NCBI GenBank assembly: GCA_019022495.1
Contig: JAFEKR010000005.1
Coordinates: 124,001 to 188,000, forward strand
Direction: 5' to 3'
Length of the DNA: 64,000 nt
Source of the DNA: Epichloe hybrida
Taxonomy: Eukaryota; Ascomycota; Sordariomycetes; Hypocreales; Clavicipitaceae
Under the pieces are notes generated by a model. It was not told where the DNA came from and did no database searches. It saw only the letters and a list, made by a program, of their open reading frames with translations. Made by a program: the position numbers and the translations under genes. This document shows, one piece after another, positions 1 to 11,836 of this stretch; position 1 is the first letter of the stretch, and every line of letters starts with the position of its first letter.

Positions 1-105
1 GAGAGGAGGAAGAAGGCCGTTCTCGGTGCGGCCAAGGTGCAGCAGAAGGAGGCGGATGCACGACGGGAAGAGATGCGACGCGAGGCTGGTCTGGAATCTA
101 GGTAG
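1..105 (+). CDS. 3' end of an unidentified protein gene (partial)
   Basis: An open frame runs from the first base of the window to a TAG at 103-105, giving the last 34 residues of a protein. The tail is strongly charged, rich in Arg, Lys and Glu (ends GLESR), and looks like an amphipathic or coiled-coil C-terminus. I do not recognise the family from this fragment. The window edge cuts the gene, so domain content, start and introns are unknown. It could also be only the last exon of a spliced gene. Confidence 0.6.
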   Translation, partial: ERRKKAVLGAAKVQQKEADARREEMRREAGLESR

Positions 106-3100
106 GTCTGCGAATCTGCCGGGGGGGTAATACGCGGGGAAAATACACGGCAGCTGTAAACGTATTTGGTCAGATGAAGCAGTTTTTTTTTTTTTTTTTT
201 TTTTTTTCTCGTTGGACGTGAAGGAGGGGAAGTTTTGTACAGTATTGCATGAAAGACATGGTCTTGGGAGGGAAACTCGATAGTGTGTTTGAAACTGCAC
301 GATTCTACTCCGTACGCAAGGCTCTTTTCATTTGGTTGGGTTCTTTTGATATCGGTCACTTTTTGTTGGCACATTTACGACTTCTTTACAATCCCACATT
401 GTACGATCATTGCCAAATAGGAACAAGCTTTAGCAGGGGCATGCATCAGGGACCGGGGGGGGGAGGACAAACGATCATGTGGTTTCGTGAAAGCTGGAGA
501 TGGAGAACGGAAGACGCGGGGTAAGTAGTATGCGGAGGCGGGGAGACTTGAAAGTACTGCAAGGAAGCAAGCAACGCGGGTTGCCATGTTACGATGTTAA
601 ATGGTCAACGTGACGAGCCGGACCCCTGTGTGTCCTTGAGCCGAGACGAGCCCATCACCGGCATCGTGATGGGAGCTTCCGTGGGGGGGGAGGGGGGAGG
701 GGGGGAAAGCGTCCCAACAGGAAAGAGGGTGTGGCAGGCTATATTACATGTATGCAGCATGGCATTGGCAAGACGGGAAACCAACAGCATGGAAGAAGTC
801 ATGGAAGCTGTTGTAACATTGGGAAAGAGGTGCGAACCAACAGATTTTTGCCTAAAACAGGAAGCGCGCGGGGTATTAACATGACCTTGCTCCTTGCAAG
901 CAGAAGCAGCGCGTGGCAACCCCCCGCCCACGATCGGATGAAAACAGTGAGCGTCTTTGCACACGGGGGGGGGGGTGACGGGGCTGCCGCCGAATCAGGA
1001 AAGCGCCAAAAAAAAAAAAAAAAAAAACCGCAAGTCTTGGCAGCAGACATAAAGTTCCTACATAACATGTTCAGGAAGGTGATAAGGCGCCCAATTGACA
1101 TGGTGATTTCCCCGGGATAGCATTTTCGTAGGATAAAGTCAATCGTTGTATTGGCACTCCACCCACACACACCCGTGCTCCAGTACAGTACAATCCAATC
1201 CAATCCAGGCATCAAATCATCACATATATCGGTTTTCTGGTTCGTTATCGCTGGGTCGCAGGGGGTGTGGGTGGGGGCGACGACTCGAGAACAATATTGG
1301 AAGATGGACAATTGATTGTATGTAAAGCTGGTTGTCGTCGGGGTAAATTCCGCATGTGAGATACGGGACTACGGATTATGTAGAACACTCTCTCTTGTCG
1401 GGAACCGGAGTAAGCGTGACGGAAAGAGTGTTCATTGTTGTATGCCCACCCCCTCCCCTCCCCGGCGGCGGCGCCACATGGAAATGAAATTTGGCTAAAA
1501 GCAGCTTTGCACCGTATCAAGGGTGTGCAAACCACGCGTCATTGGACAGAGCTACAAAAAAGCCGGAAAACAGGGGTTGCTTATCACGAGAAGTCGAGAG
1601 GGAAGACGGTTCCCAGTATAAATTGCAACAATGATAAGACGGCATTCCACTTCTCCGAGACACACCATGGTCCAGGCGGTGGCGACATAATATGTAAGCA
1701 AAAGGCAGTTCGTGATTGCGCCATGCATGTGTGGTCAGCCGGCATGTTGCGAATTGTTCCAGACTTGATGGATGAGGTCCTTTTGACGAGATATACGTAG
1801 TACACACAACCATCTTATCGCAGGACGAGAGAGAGCCTTTGTCTTTGGTTCAACCCCCGGGACGGCAAAGATGATTGATTACCCTCGAGCATGATCCGTA
1901 CATGTGTACGGATTACGAGACAACGCGACAAGGCTAATAAGCTGGCACCTACATGTACCTCACCACCCATGCTTGCTGGCTCGGTTGTATCGGGTTGCAT
2001 GTCTCCGCAAAATTACCCCATGGTTCTTGTAGACTCTTGCGCGAATCCGGCGCGAATCCGGCGCCAATTGTCAGTGTCATCAATGCCTCGGTATCCAAGT
2101 GCCAACTTGGCCCAACCACAGGCCGAGCACGGCCCCTTTCTTCCAGCTAGCCTACCTCATTCGTCAAGCCCATTCCTCAAGCCAACCGAGTTAGTTGCCC
2201 GATTGCAAAAGGTCCTCGGAGCTCGGCCAACTCCCAGATAAGAAAGCCACTTACATTATGTAGCCGAGCAACAGTGCTACCTTGTAAGTTGTGCGTCCGT
2301 CATCGATCCCTGCAAGTTGTCCACGCCGCCCGCCCGCCCGCCCAGCGAACTGCAGGCGGGACGAGGCCGCCGCGACATGCGCCGTAATCCGTATAATCCG
2401 AATAATCCGTACATGCTTCTGCACGACGACATGGGAGGCAGAAGGCGGTGGCGAACTTTCCTGATTCGGCCGCGCTGCCCGCTGTTGGCCAACATGACGT
2501 GAGGTCCAAGGGTCGAAGGTCGAGTTCGCTTTGCCCTTCCACCTTCGCCCACCTTCGCCCACCTCGCCGCCCATGTCCGAAACGGAGATTCCGAATAGGG
2601 CAAGTAGATGCTAGCGTAAGTACATTAGATGCTAGCGTAGCTCGGATGGCAACCGTGGTCGTTGTTCTATACAATGTACGAGGCGCTTGCAGAAGGGAAG
2701 ACGCTCCAGAAGCGGCAACTGGCTTGCAGGGATCCTGCGCCCGCGCCCTGGGGGGGGGGGGAGGATGGGTGCACACAATTGCGCTTTGTCGTTTGTTTGT
2801 CGTTGTCTGTCGTTGTCTACCGTTGTCTGTCGTTATCTGTTGTTGTCTGTTGTTGTTTTTTTGTCGTTCGGCTAGATGCGACAAGAAAAGTCGACAAGCC
2901 AAGCCACACCTCAGGTTGCCTTGCTGTTGATTAGCACTGCTCAAGACGCAAGTGGATGGCTGCGTGGCTGCATGGCTGCATGGCTGCACACAATAGTACC
3001 CAGCATTTCTGATGACCAACCATATAGTCCTCGTTTCTGGTAATACGGATTGCATCCTAATACGGATTACATCCTACGCATCCTCCACATCCTAGCCATG

Positions 3101-3345
3101 ACCTTCTGGGGCAGGGGTCTGTGGATTCTCGACCATCGACGTCGACACTCGTTCATCCGAGTGGGCTGGCCTCTTTCCCGAATATAAACTCGCTCCTCCT
3201 CGCTCCTCCTCGCTCCTCCTCGCTCCTCCTCGCTCCTTCTCCGCCTCCATGGGTAGCCGCCTCTTTGAACTAACCCCCCCTCTGATCCCTCCCCGGGAAC
3301 AATCGCATACACCGTCCACCGCCGTCTTGGCACGATACGGCAATC
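106..3345. other. Intergenic region, low-complexity, no gene seen
   Basis: About 3.2 kb between the partial gene and the OPT transporter. It holds a T tract of more than 20 at 182-207, several G runs (e.g. 455-463, 684-709, 965-975, 2750-2761), an A run at 1008-1027, TGTCGT-type repeats at 2785-2870 and short direct repeats built on AATCCGT (2383-2414, 3040-3076). Reading frames here are low-complexity and overlap on both strands without codon bias or family resemblance, so none is annotated. Confidence 0.6.
3189..3238 (+). repeat. 10-bp pyrimidine tandem repeat in the OPT leader
   Basis: The unit CGCTCCTCCT is repeated about five times (last copy variant) roughly 110-155 bp upstream of the OPT start codon. 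It lies where the promoter or 5' UTR should be. CT-rich stretches are common around fungal transcription starts, so this may be a core-promoter element that has expanded by slippage. Confidence 0.7.
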
Positions 3346-6131
3346 ATGGGTCTCAAGGATCGATTTGGACTCAAGTCCACCGAGACCACCACCGAGACCA
3401 CCGGCGCTGATGTCCTGCCCAATGCCGAGAGCACTGAGCGCGAGCTGCGCCGCTTCAGACGCCAGCATCAGTGGGATCCCTTTCTGGACACTGACAAGCT
3501 TGACAACATTGACGATGCCCTCGCCTCGGGGAACGCCGAGAAGGAGGCGGCCGTCGACGAGTCGTTGATTCAGGAGGACTCTCCCTACCCAGAAGTCCGC
3601 AGCTCGGTCAGTGGCCAAACTCCAAAATGGAGAGCCCAACCACCCCCAAACGAGACGAGATGAGATATGAGATGATTGCCCCGTGGCCGACATGCTGACA
3701 GAAGGCAATAATGACAGGTGCCTCCCACTGACATTGATGTCCCTATCGACACCTTGCGAGCCTGGAGCATCGGAGCTTTCCTGTGCACCATCGTTGCTGC
3801 TTGCAACGTCTTGCTCAGCATGCGCCGCACTCCCATTGCCATTACGTCTACAGTTGTCCAGCTTATCGCATACCCGTGAGTATTGGAATAATAAGAGCAG
3901 CCGTCTCGGCTTCAAAACCATCGTTTCTGACCAGATTCATCTCCGACGACAGAATCGGTGTTGGTTGGGCCAGATTCATGCCTGCCAAGACGTTCAAGGT
4001 TTTCGGCCGCGCCATCGAGCTCAACCCCGGTCCCTTCAACGTCAAGGAGCACACCATCATCACCATGATGACTGCTGCCGGTAGTTCTCTGAGTTACGCC
4101 ATCGACATCTTGCTCGCGCAGGAAATTTTCTACAAGCAGGAATTCCGGTGAGCCAAGACCCTCAAGACCTTCGAGGAGGTCCCAGCTGCCTGCCGCCTTT
4201 GCTGCCGCCCCCAAACCCTTTGTGACTTGCTTCATACTGACTCTTCCGTCTCTTCTTTCTACAGGTGGGGTTTCCAGATTCTTCTCATGGTCTCCACCCA
4301 AGCCATGGGTTTCGGCGTCGCTGGTGTTGCTCGACGATTCCTCGTCTGGCCCTCCTCGATGGTGTGGCCCGCGACCCTCATCACCTGCACGGTCATGTAC
4401 TCGCTCCATGATCATCAATCTTCCGATCCCTCCGCCACCAACGGATGGAAGATTGGCCGATACAGCTTCTTCCTTCTCGTCGCGTGCAGTACCTTCGTTT
4501 GGGAGTGGTTCCCTCTTGTCATCGCTCCATTCCTGAGTTACTTCATGTGGCCAACCTGGATCGCCCCTTCAAACGTCGTCGTCAACCAGATCTTTGGCGG
4601 AAACTCTGGCTTTGGTCTCATGCCCATGTCTCTCGATTGGTCCACCGTCACCGCCTTTTTGAACTCGCCACTACAGACGCCTGCCTTCGCTATTCTCAAT
4701 GTTCTTGCCGGCATCTGTGTCATGACCATCGGCGCCGCCGGCCTCGCCTTTGCTGGCCCCGAGTACTACCGATATCTTCCCATCAGCGCCAACCAGAACT
4801 TCGACCGATATGCGGAGCCCTACAATACCTCGGTAAGTGTCATGGACTGGGTCCAGCAGCCTGTTGCGTGTATGACATCTGCGACTTGATGATGAACCAA
4901 CCAAGACTGACATCGGTTTCTACAGCGTATTTTGACCAAGGTCTTTACTGTCAACGAGACGGCTTATCAAGCTTACTCCCCCATCATCCTGGGCCCTACT
5001 TTCTCCCTTTCCTACGGCATGGGCTTCGCCGGTCTCATGTCTACCGTGATGCACGTCGCCCTCTTCTACGGAAGAGACGTCGTGAACCGTGCCAAGAACT
5101 CCCAGTATGATGAGCCCGATGTTCACATGAAACTCATGCGCAAGTACAAGGAAGCACCCGAGTTTTGGTTCATGATCATTTTTGCCGTGAGCTTCGCCTT
5201 TGGCATGATCGCCTGTCAGGCCTGGGATACACATCTGCCTTGGTGGGCATACATCATCTGTATCCTCATTGGTGCCGTTCTTTTCATCCCCATCGGCATG
5301 GTTCAGGCCATTACCAACCAGCAAACCGGCTTGAACATCATTACTGAGATGATCGTCGGTTACATGATGCCCGGACGACCCGTTGCCATGATGCTGTTCA
5401 AGAGTTACGGGTACATGCTTTCCTTCAACGGTTTGAATTACATCTCTGACATGAAGGTCGGCCACTACATGAAGATCCCTCCTCGCAGTATGTTCGCCGC
5501 CCAGGCCTTCGCCGTAATCTGGCTGTCTTTCGTCCAGATCGCCACCTACAACTTTCTTCGTGGTAATATTCACGAGATTTGCACTCCCAAACAATCCCAG
5601 GGTCTAACCTGCCCCAATGCGCGAACCTTTTACAACGCCAGTGTCATTTGGGGCGTCATCGGCCCTAAGAAGGTGTTTGGTGTCGGTGGGCTCTACTCCT
5701 GGACGAACTGGTTCTGGCTCATCGGTTTCATTGTGCCCGTGGTCCAGTACCTGATCGCCCGGAGATATCCACGAACCTTCCTTCGATATCTCATCAGCCC
5801 TGCTCTGTTCGGTGCCGCTGGTATGATTCCCCCTGCTACCCTCTACTTCCTCTTCCAGTGGGTCATTGTTGGTTTGGCCTTCAATCTCGTCATTCGCAGA
5901 ATGTTCCTGGGCTGGTGGACTCGTTACAACTATTCCATGTCCGGTGCTCTCGACATTGGTACCGCCCTCTGCACTGTCGTCACTGGTCTGGGTCTGGGTC
6001 TCAGCGAGACAAGCATGCCTGAATGGTGGGGTACTACGGTTTGGCAGAATACCCTCGATTACAACAGTACTGCTGTGACGCGAGAGTTCATTAAGGATGT
6101 CACCAAGCCTCTAGGCCCAGACAGCTGGTAA
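3346..6131 (+). CDS. OPT-family small oligopeptide transporter (isp4-like)
   Basis: Five exons: 3346-3606, 3718-3875, 3935-4147, 4265-4832, 4926-6131, total 801 aa, with GT..AG introns and an unbroken frame. The protein is a multi-pass membrane transporter of the OPT family, which imports tetra/pentapeptides or related substrates with protons across the plasma membrane. Diagnostic features are the acidic cytosolic N-terminus, the block NPGPFNVKEHTIITMM (about residues 168-183), many aromatic hydrophobic segments, and the C-terminal half with conserved KIPPRSMF near 4926+540. Length fits fungal OPT proteins (about 750-900 aa). Start chosen at the first ATG after a CT-rich leader. Fungi carry many paralogues, so the exact substrate cannot be inferred. 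Both sides are intergenic; no cluster partners are evident. Confidence 0.93.
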
Positions 6132-6926
6132 AGGGAAAACAAAGGACGTGTTACTTGGGGGAGGTTTTTTTGTTCTTTTTGTTCTTTTTTTCTTTTTTCG
6201 GCGAGAGCGTATATCCAACTTCAAACGGGCGTGTTTGAAATGTAAATAGCAGACAGTAATGTGCATATGAAACGAGCTATCACGATATTGCCGAGCTTTG
6301 CGGGCCCGTTATGCATGATGGCAAACCCCCTCTAGCGATATTAATACTCGACGTGAAGTTTGTATTCCGCGTGCTCATCATCGTCAAGGACTGAATATAT
6401 AGGAAATGATATGAAAACAGTCAGATGGCGCTTAGACGTGCTCTTCCTCCTCGAGTGTTGACTTTTTTTTTTGTTTTCGCAAACCCCCCCCCCCCCCGGC
6501 GCTGGTTTTGGAGCCGATGCAGGGGGGCTGGTGAGCCCCCAGGGTAACCAGGGAGCCAAGAAACGTGAAGGAACCAGACGTCTAAAAGGTCTTGATGGCT
6601 TGCTGGGGTGGGGCAGCCAGTCGGCCAATACATATTCCACACGCGAAAACTCTTGGCACGCACAAAAACGACTCTTACTTTGCTCCATCACCAAGACCAT
6701 TGCTGGCGGCAAATCAGCTCCTTGACGCAACCCCTCATCCTTTTCCCGGTATGTAGTAGCCACACACTCCACGCTTGCCTGAAGCTCTGTTCTGGACCTG
6801 ACGCCGTCCGGCTGATCCTACGGCAAATCATGAACGAAATTGTCAATTCTGGGAGGTTCAACTCGGACTAACGAAATGGCGGGCGGAATATAGTTTCTCT
6901 TTCAATTCCTTCATACTCCCTTCACG
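6132..6926. other. Intergenic: OPT 3' region and EGD1 promoter
   Basis: T-rich stretch at 6165-6198 just after the OPT stop is a plausible 3' UTR. A C run of about 14 lies at 6485-6498. The remainder upstream of the EGD1 ATG shows nothing gene-like on either strand. Confidence 0.6.
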
Positions 6927-7720
6927 ATGGCCGACGTCCAGGAGCGCCTTAAGAAGCTCGGCGCCAGCGCCCGCACCGGTGAGTTACTTCCTTTGCCAAG
7001 AATTCGTAAAATGTATGTCAGGCGGGGGAGATGCAGAGTGAACTAACACACTGAACTTTCCAGGGTAAGTTTTGATCTGACAGTTTCACCCGACGACCAA
7101 CATTTCGCTACGTTGCCATTTCCGCCATTCACTATTCGAAATCGGATTTCGCAGCAAAGACGGTGTGCTAACTACTTGGTCACTTCTTGTTCGATTTATA
7201 GCGGCAAGGGTACTCCCCGCAGAGCGGTCAAGCGTGCGCCCGCCAGATCTGGCGCCGATGACAAGAAGCTTCAGCAGACCCTGAAGAAGTTGAACACTCA
7301 GCCCATCCAGGCCATCGAAGAGGTCAACATGTTCAAGTCTGACGGCAATGTCATCCACTTTTCCGCCCCAAAGGGTACGTGTGCCTTGTCTCGGGTTCAA
7401 ATGCGTCCACATACATAAACGTCAAACACCCCAGATTTCTGCCGAGGACACCCCGCTAACTTTTTTTTGTGTGTCGGATCTGTTACACAGTGCACGCCGC
7501 TGTACCCTCCAACACCTTTGCCATCTACGGCAACGGCGAGGACAAGGAGCTGACTGAGCTCGTCCCCGGTATCCTGAACCAGCTTGGCCCCGACTCCCTC
7601 GCTTCCCTCCGCAAGCTCGCCGAGAGCTACCAGAACATGCAGAAGGGCGAGAAGGGCGAGGACGACGACGAGATTCCCGACCTGGTCGAGGGTGAGAGCT
7701 TCGAGAACAAAGTCGAGTAA
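6927..7720 (+). CDS. EGD1: Nascent polypeptide-associated complex beta subunit, with a 1-nt exon
   Basis: Exons 6927-6978, 7064 (one nucleotide), 7202-7374 and 7491-7720 give 151 aa. Beta-NAC pairs with alpha-NAC at the ribosome exit tunnel and shields nascent chains. The N-terminus ([17 protein letters not shown]), the basic ribosome-contact segment [15 protein letters not shown], the NAC domain with [16 protein letters not shown] and the tail with [18 protein letters not shown] match fungal beta-NAC, and length is normal. Joining 6978 directly to 7202 breaks the frame; the single G at 7064, flanked by CTAAC branch site plus CAG upstream and GTAAGT downstream, restores it and yields the expected Gly-Gly. 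The third intron ends at ACACAG 7490. Identity is secure; the microexon is inferred from frame and splice signals. Confidence 0.95.
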
Positions 7721-8242
7721 ACGGCGACCTATTGATCTTCCCCAAGCGGAATCTACTTCATGACGGAACGTGAACAGAAGGGGAGGGAGGGGGGGAGGAG
7801 AAGGGGGTTTAGTACATGAGAACAGTGGCTGGGAGTTGATCTGTCAGGTATGAAACGAAACTTGGATGAGGCTTGCCTGAGAATGAATTACTGGGTGCCT
7901 TGTCGACGGTCGCTTCTGGCGGAGAAACCCTTCTGATTCTGCATTTGATTGTGAGTGTGGAAGCACCGCTTTCTCACCAACGTACTTCTGGCTCGGCGGC
8001 GGAAGAGTATTTGGTCTGCGGGTTTGCTTCTTGTTTACTCAGTGTGCGGGAAAGGGGGTAGAAACGTAGCAAAATGGGTTTCGAGCTCGTAGACTACAGG
8101 AGGTGGATGGATGGAAGCGACCCAGAGCGTTGCACTGTCCGTTTTTGGCTGGTTTGGGTTTGTGCAAAGACCTCGAATCGCATCTAGGGAGGGGGGGGGG
8201 GTACCAAAATCTCTAACGATGCTATCCAAATGGTCTCAGGTG
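7721..8242. other. Short convergent intergenic region (EGD1 / TAD1 tails)
   Basis: EGD1 (+) and TAD1 (-) converge here, so this should hold both 3' UTRs. Purine-rich G tracts at 7780-7805 and 8187-8202. No gene seen. Confidence 0.6.
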
Positions 8243-9676
8243 CTACCTTCCTGCATTGTTACAGCGTGATGGATGTTTACATTTCAGCGAAGTGCTATTT
8301 GACGCCATGGAAAATTTGGAATCGCCTTGGTTGGGAATCCAGCCAGCCAGCGCAGACTGGCGTACATGTTGCTTCACACGTCTTCTGTCTGCCAATAGCT
8401 CGCCATCTTTGACATCCTGGTACGTCTGGCCGCTCAAGCCATGCCGTGTCATGTCCCCGCGACCGTTCGAATATGCCGCCGTCTCCCCAGCAGCCACCCA
8501 CATCCGTCTCCTAGACATCTTGCTCGCCCCCTTCTCGTCAAATGGCTTTCTGCCCTGCAAAACGCCTCCCAGGATCGTCTCCTCCACCCCGTTGCATGTC
8601 CAGGCAGCGGCGAGATTGCTCGGGGCAATCCTGCCCGCCCGACTCATGACCGCCGCGCGCGAAAACACAAACTCCTCCCCCGTCGTCTCGATCGTGAAAG
8701 GGGCGAACCTGTACCCGCCGGGCCAAGACTTGCCGACCAGGCTCTGCATGCGCTCGGAGAAAGCCCTCTGGCATCCTGCAGCGGAGTGCTGAGAGTCGGG
8801 AAGCACCAGGCTGTTGATGTAGGCATTTGACGGATCGATGAGCAGCGAGGTCAGCGACGAGAGCAGAGACGTGCATTGTTTGAGTGTGATTTTGTCAGAG
8901 CACGACTTGGACAGCGTGGGCGGCGCGTCGCCGCGGGCAGGTTTCCTCCGAACAACGCCGAGCTGAGAGAAGTACGCTCGGCCAGGGAGTGTCGCGGCGG
9001 CGGATGGATGCGCGGCGTCTTCTCGTGGTGGTGACAAAGGGGGTACATGCCATGGAGATGAGTCGTCTTGGGCGGCCATGACCAACTCCATGCTTGCATC
9101 TCCGCCTTGTTCCGCTGTCAACTTGAGGATGCTCAGATGAAAAGTTGGGGGGGGGGGGCTCACAAGGCGCTTCGGAGCAGTACATGTGCAGCTTCACATT
9201 GTCCTTGATCTTGAACGGCTTGCTACCAGGGAGGTCGGACAGGTCTACGACTTGGCTAGATCGCCCATGCTGCGCGTGTGCTCTGCACTCGTCCAACAGG
9301 AAGCGATTCAGGGCTCGCATGGCAAGAACTTCGGCGTGCCAATCGTGAATGGCGTTGCCGTTTGCTTCGGCGAGTTTGGACGCCGGGAGGCATTTCATGC
9401 CCGTGCTAGAAAGAAGGACTACTCAGAGACCGAAGATGCCAAAAATTTGTCTAGGGGCTTTCTTTCTTTCCCCATTGCAAATTTATAATGGAAATGGAGG
9501 GCATACGCTAGAGCCAGACATGTCAAGTCGCCGTCCTTCTCGGCAACGATGCCGCTCAACGGGACCCATTCGTGCAGCCCGTTGTCTCGGACGGTGGGTT
9601 TCCGTTTGGCTGGCAGCTTGTTGAATTGGGATATGACCGCCCGGGCGATCAGATTCGCACGTGGAGTTGTAGGCAT
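8243..9676 (-). CDS. TAD1: tRNA-specific adenosine deaminase 1 (A37 to I)
   Basis: Minus-strand exons 9676-9507, 9405-9164 and 9105-8243 give 424 aa. Tad1/ADAT1 converts adenosine 37 next to the anticodon of tRNA-Ala to inosine. The N-terminal signature LPAKRKPTVRDNGLHEWVPL is followed by the deaminase zinc site: HAEVLAMRALNRFL (His and Glu near residues 77-79) and the Cys-containing CSEAPCGDASMEL, whose codons are split exactly across the second intron. The later block RGDAPPTLSKSCSDKI supplies the third zinc ligand, and LLIDPSNAYINSLVLP is family-typical. The ATG at 9676 is preferred because family members start just before the PRANLIA segment; an in-frame ATG at 9703 is an alternative. A run of G (C on the coding strand) lies inside the second intron. 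Confidence 0.93.
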
Positions 9677-10124
9677 TTTTCCATCAGGGGAAAATGGGCT
9701 CATCTCACGGAGCCCCGACCGTCGCAGATGCCACGGGAAACACGATTCCTACATCTATAATCGTGCATAGATGTACATAAGGCGCATCTCACCGGTCGTT
9801 TGAATAGATACCCGAGTGTCATCGCTACCCCAAGGGCTGAAGGGAGAGGAATGCGAAACTCCAGTTGGCCAATTTGAACCAGGAAGAAGCATTGGAGCCC
9901 CGTGATTACTCACGTGCGACGGCTCTACCCAATTTTTTTTTTTAGCGCCGCATCTGCCCTAGAACGCTTAGTCATTTTGGCACACACCTCCAATTCGAGA
10001 AATTGCCCGTGTCCGCCACCTCAAATCCAATCCGTCGCCCCCACCCCCCGGCGCCCTCTCTCCCCAAAATCTACGGTCCTCGAACACATACAGCTTGTCG
10101 CTATAAACACACAACCGCGACAAG
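9677..10124. other. Divergent promoter region between TAD1 and RPL24
   Basis: About 450 bp shared upstream space for TAD1 (-) and RPL24 (+). A T run lies at 9934-9944 and pyrimidine-rich DNA at 10013-10070 just before the L24 start, as often seen upstream of ribosomal protein genes. No coding signal. Confidence 0.6.
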
Positions 10125-11184
10125 ATGCGTACTTACGACGATTCCTTTTCGGGCCAGAAGATTTACCCTGGCAAGGTACGGCCTTTCCTCCGCACTCTCC
10201 CTTTTGCTTTTCCTTCCATTTGAGTCGTCTGGGTCGGTCGTCTGGATGCATTAGGAAGAGGAGGATGGATCGACGACTTTTTGGAGGAAGAAGATGAGAT
10301 TTTCAAAAAAAGTCTGAAGGGTTTTCGATGCGCTCATTGCCGCTGTTATTTGTCTACGCTGGCAAAGAAGGATGGGATATGCTCGATGGGATGACGACTG
10401 AATAATGGGCTTGAGAGAGAATTCAGCTGGCTGACAATTTCATTCTTCGCCTGCAGGGTAAAATCTATGTCCGCGGTGACAGCAAGGTCTTCCGATTCCA
10501 GAACGGAAAGTCAGAGTCGCTGTTCTTGCAGCGAAAGAATCCCCGTCGCATTGCGTGGACTGTCCTGTACCGCCGCCAGCACCGCAAGGGTATCTCCGAG
10601 GTACGATTCGACCATTGATTCTTCACCCTGCTACACATCCCCGATGCGGAACTCGCTTCAACGCAACGTTGCTTTTTGCGGCTGTCCGGTATCGAAAATC
10701 CCTCTTCGCAATCCGTCAGCCCTTTGGACCTCCAAAGAGCCGGAAGCTTGATATGAAACAGACAACGCAGCCAACATTGATGGGGAAGAGTCCTTTTTCG
10801 CATCGACGTGACCATATATATAGCTCGCTTGGCTTGCCCTCTCGCTCATCGAGTCCGACAGGAAAAGAAAACCAAAACACTGACATATATCTACAGGCCG
10901 TCGCCAAGAAGCGCACCCGCCGAACTGTCAAGGCCCAGCGTGCCATCGTCGGTGCCACCCTCGATGTGATCAAGGAGCGCCGCGCCATGCGGCCCGAGGC
11001 CCGATCTGCGGCCCGCGCCCAGGCCATCAAGGAGAGCAAGGAGAAGAAGAACGCTGCCGCCGCCGCCAAGAAGGCCGACAAGGCCAAGACCGCTGCCTCT
11101 GCCAGCAAGGGCCAGACCCAGCGAAATGTCAGCAAGCAGGGTGCCAAGGGTGCGCCTGTCAAGGTCGCTGCCCGAACTCGCTGA
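10125..11184 (+). CDS. RPL24: Large-subunit ribosomal protein L24 (eL24)
   Basis: Exons 10125-10175, 10457-10600 and 10897-11184 give 160 aa. eL24 is a surface protein of the cytosolic 60S subunit at the subunit interface. The N-terminal L24e domain is clear: [18 protein letters not shown] and [18 protein letters not shown], followed by RKGISE, then a basic Ala/Lys-rich tail ([20 protein letters not shown] onward) typical of eukaryotic eL24. Yeast members are about 155 aa. Both introns (281 and 296 nt) are long compared with others in this window, which is common for ribosomal protein genes. Intron phase is 0 in both, and the exon joins reproduce the conserved protein without gaps. Confidence 0.96.
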
Positions 11185-11836
11185 AAGCATTAAAAGCAGT
11201 TTTTTTTCTCATTTTTTTTTTTCGTGCGGCCTTGCAGTCATGGGTCTCTCATTTGAACGGTAACCAAGATTAAGCGCTTCGCGAGGTGGATAGGAGATGC
11301 TGTGATGATGGCAAGAAACACACGTTTGGGAAGAGTGGTGGAGTAGGTTGATTCTTGTGTCCTTTCCGAACGGTTCTTCGACGAGTTCTCAGGTGCATGA
11401 ACTGTCATAGGATGCACTGGTAGCTGAGAAAATGACATGCCTGTGCAACGGGTCAACGCGGCATATGTTCATTTTTTTTTAAAGGAGATCATAATACGTG
11501 CATGTTGCTACGTGGACTTTCGTTCGTACGGCTTCTGTGACTTGTCGTCTTCCTCTTCTGACGAAATGGCGTCAATTGGAGACATGCAACTTGTACAAAA
11601 TTTTAAGAACGGTCTCAATGGCACCTGCAACATGCCGCCTCATGTCCGGAGACTGCGTGGGGGAAAGCGAAAGAGTAGGCTTATCAGACATCTCTCATTG
11701 AATCTATGTTATTGCAAGATGCGCCTTTTTTCTTTCTTTCTTTTTTTTTTTTTTTTTTTTATAATTGCCAACTTTTTTGTGAAAAAAAAAAAAAAATTAC
11801 CTGGGCCGACAGCAAGTCTGAATGGACCGCATCCAC
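11185..11836. other. Convergent intergenic region, homopolymer-rich
   Basis: Lies between the 3' ends of RPL24 (+) and the peroxiredoxin (-). T tracts at 11200-11222, 11473-11480 and 11743-11760 and an A run at 11783-11797 fit 3' UTR/terminator sequence. Nothing gene-like seen. Confidence 0.6.

Noticed and set aside
2300..3055. 251-codon minus-strand frame
   Set aside because: Composition is driven by tandem repeats and homopolymers, overlapping frames exist on both strands, and no family resemblance is seen.
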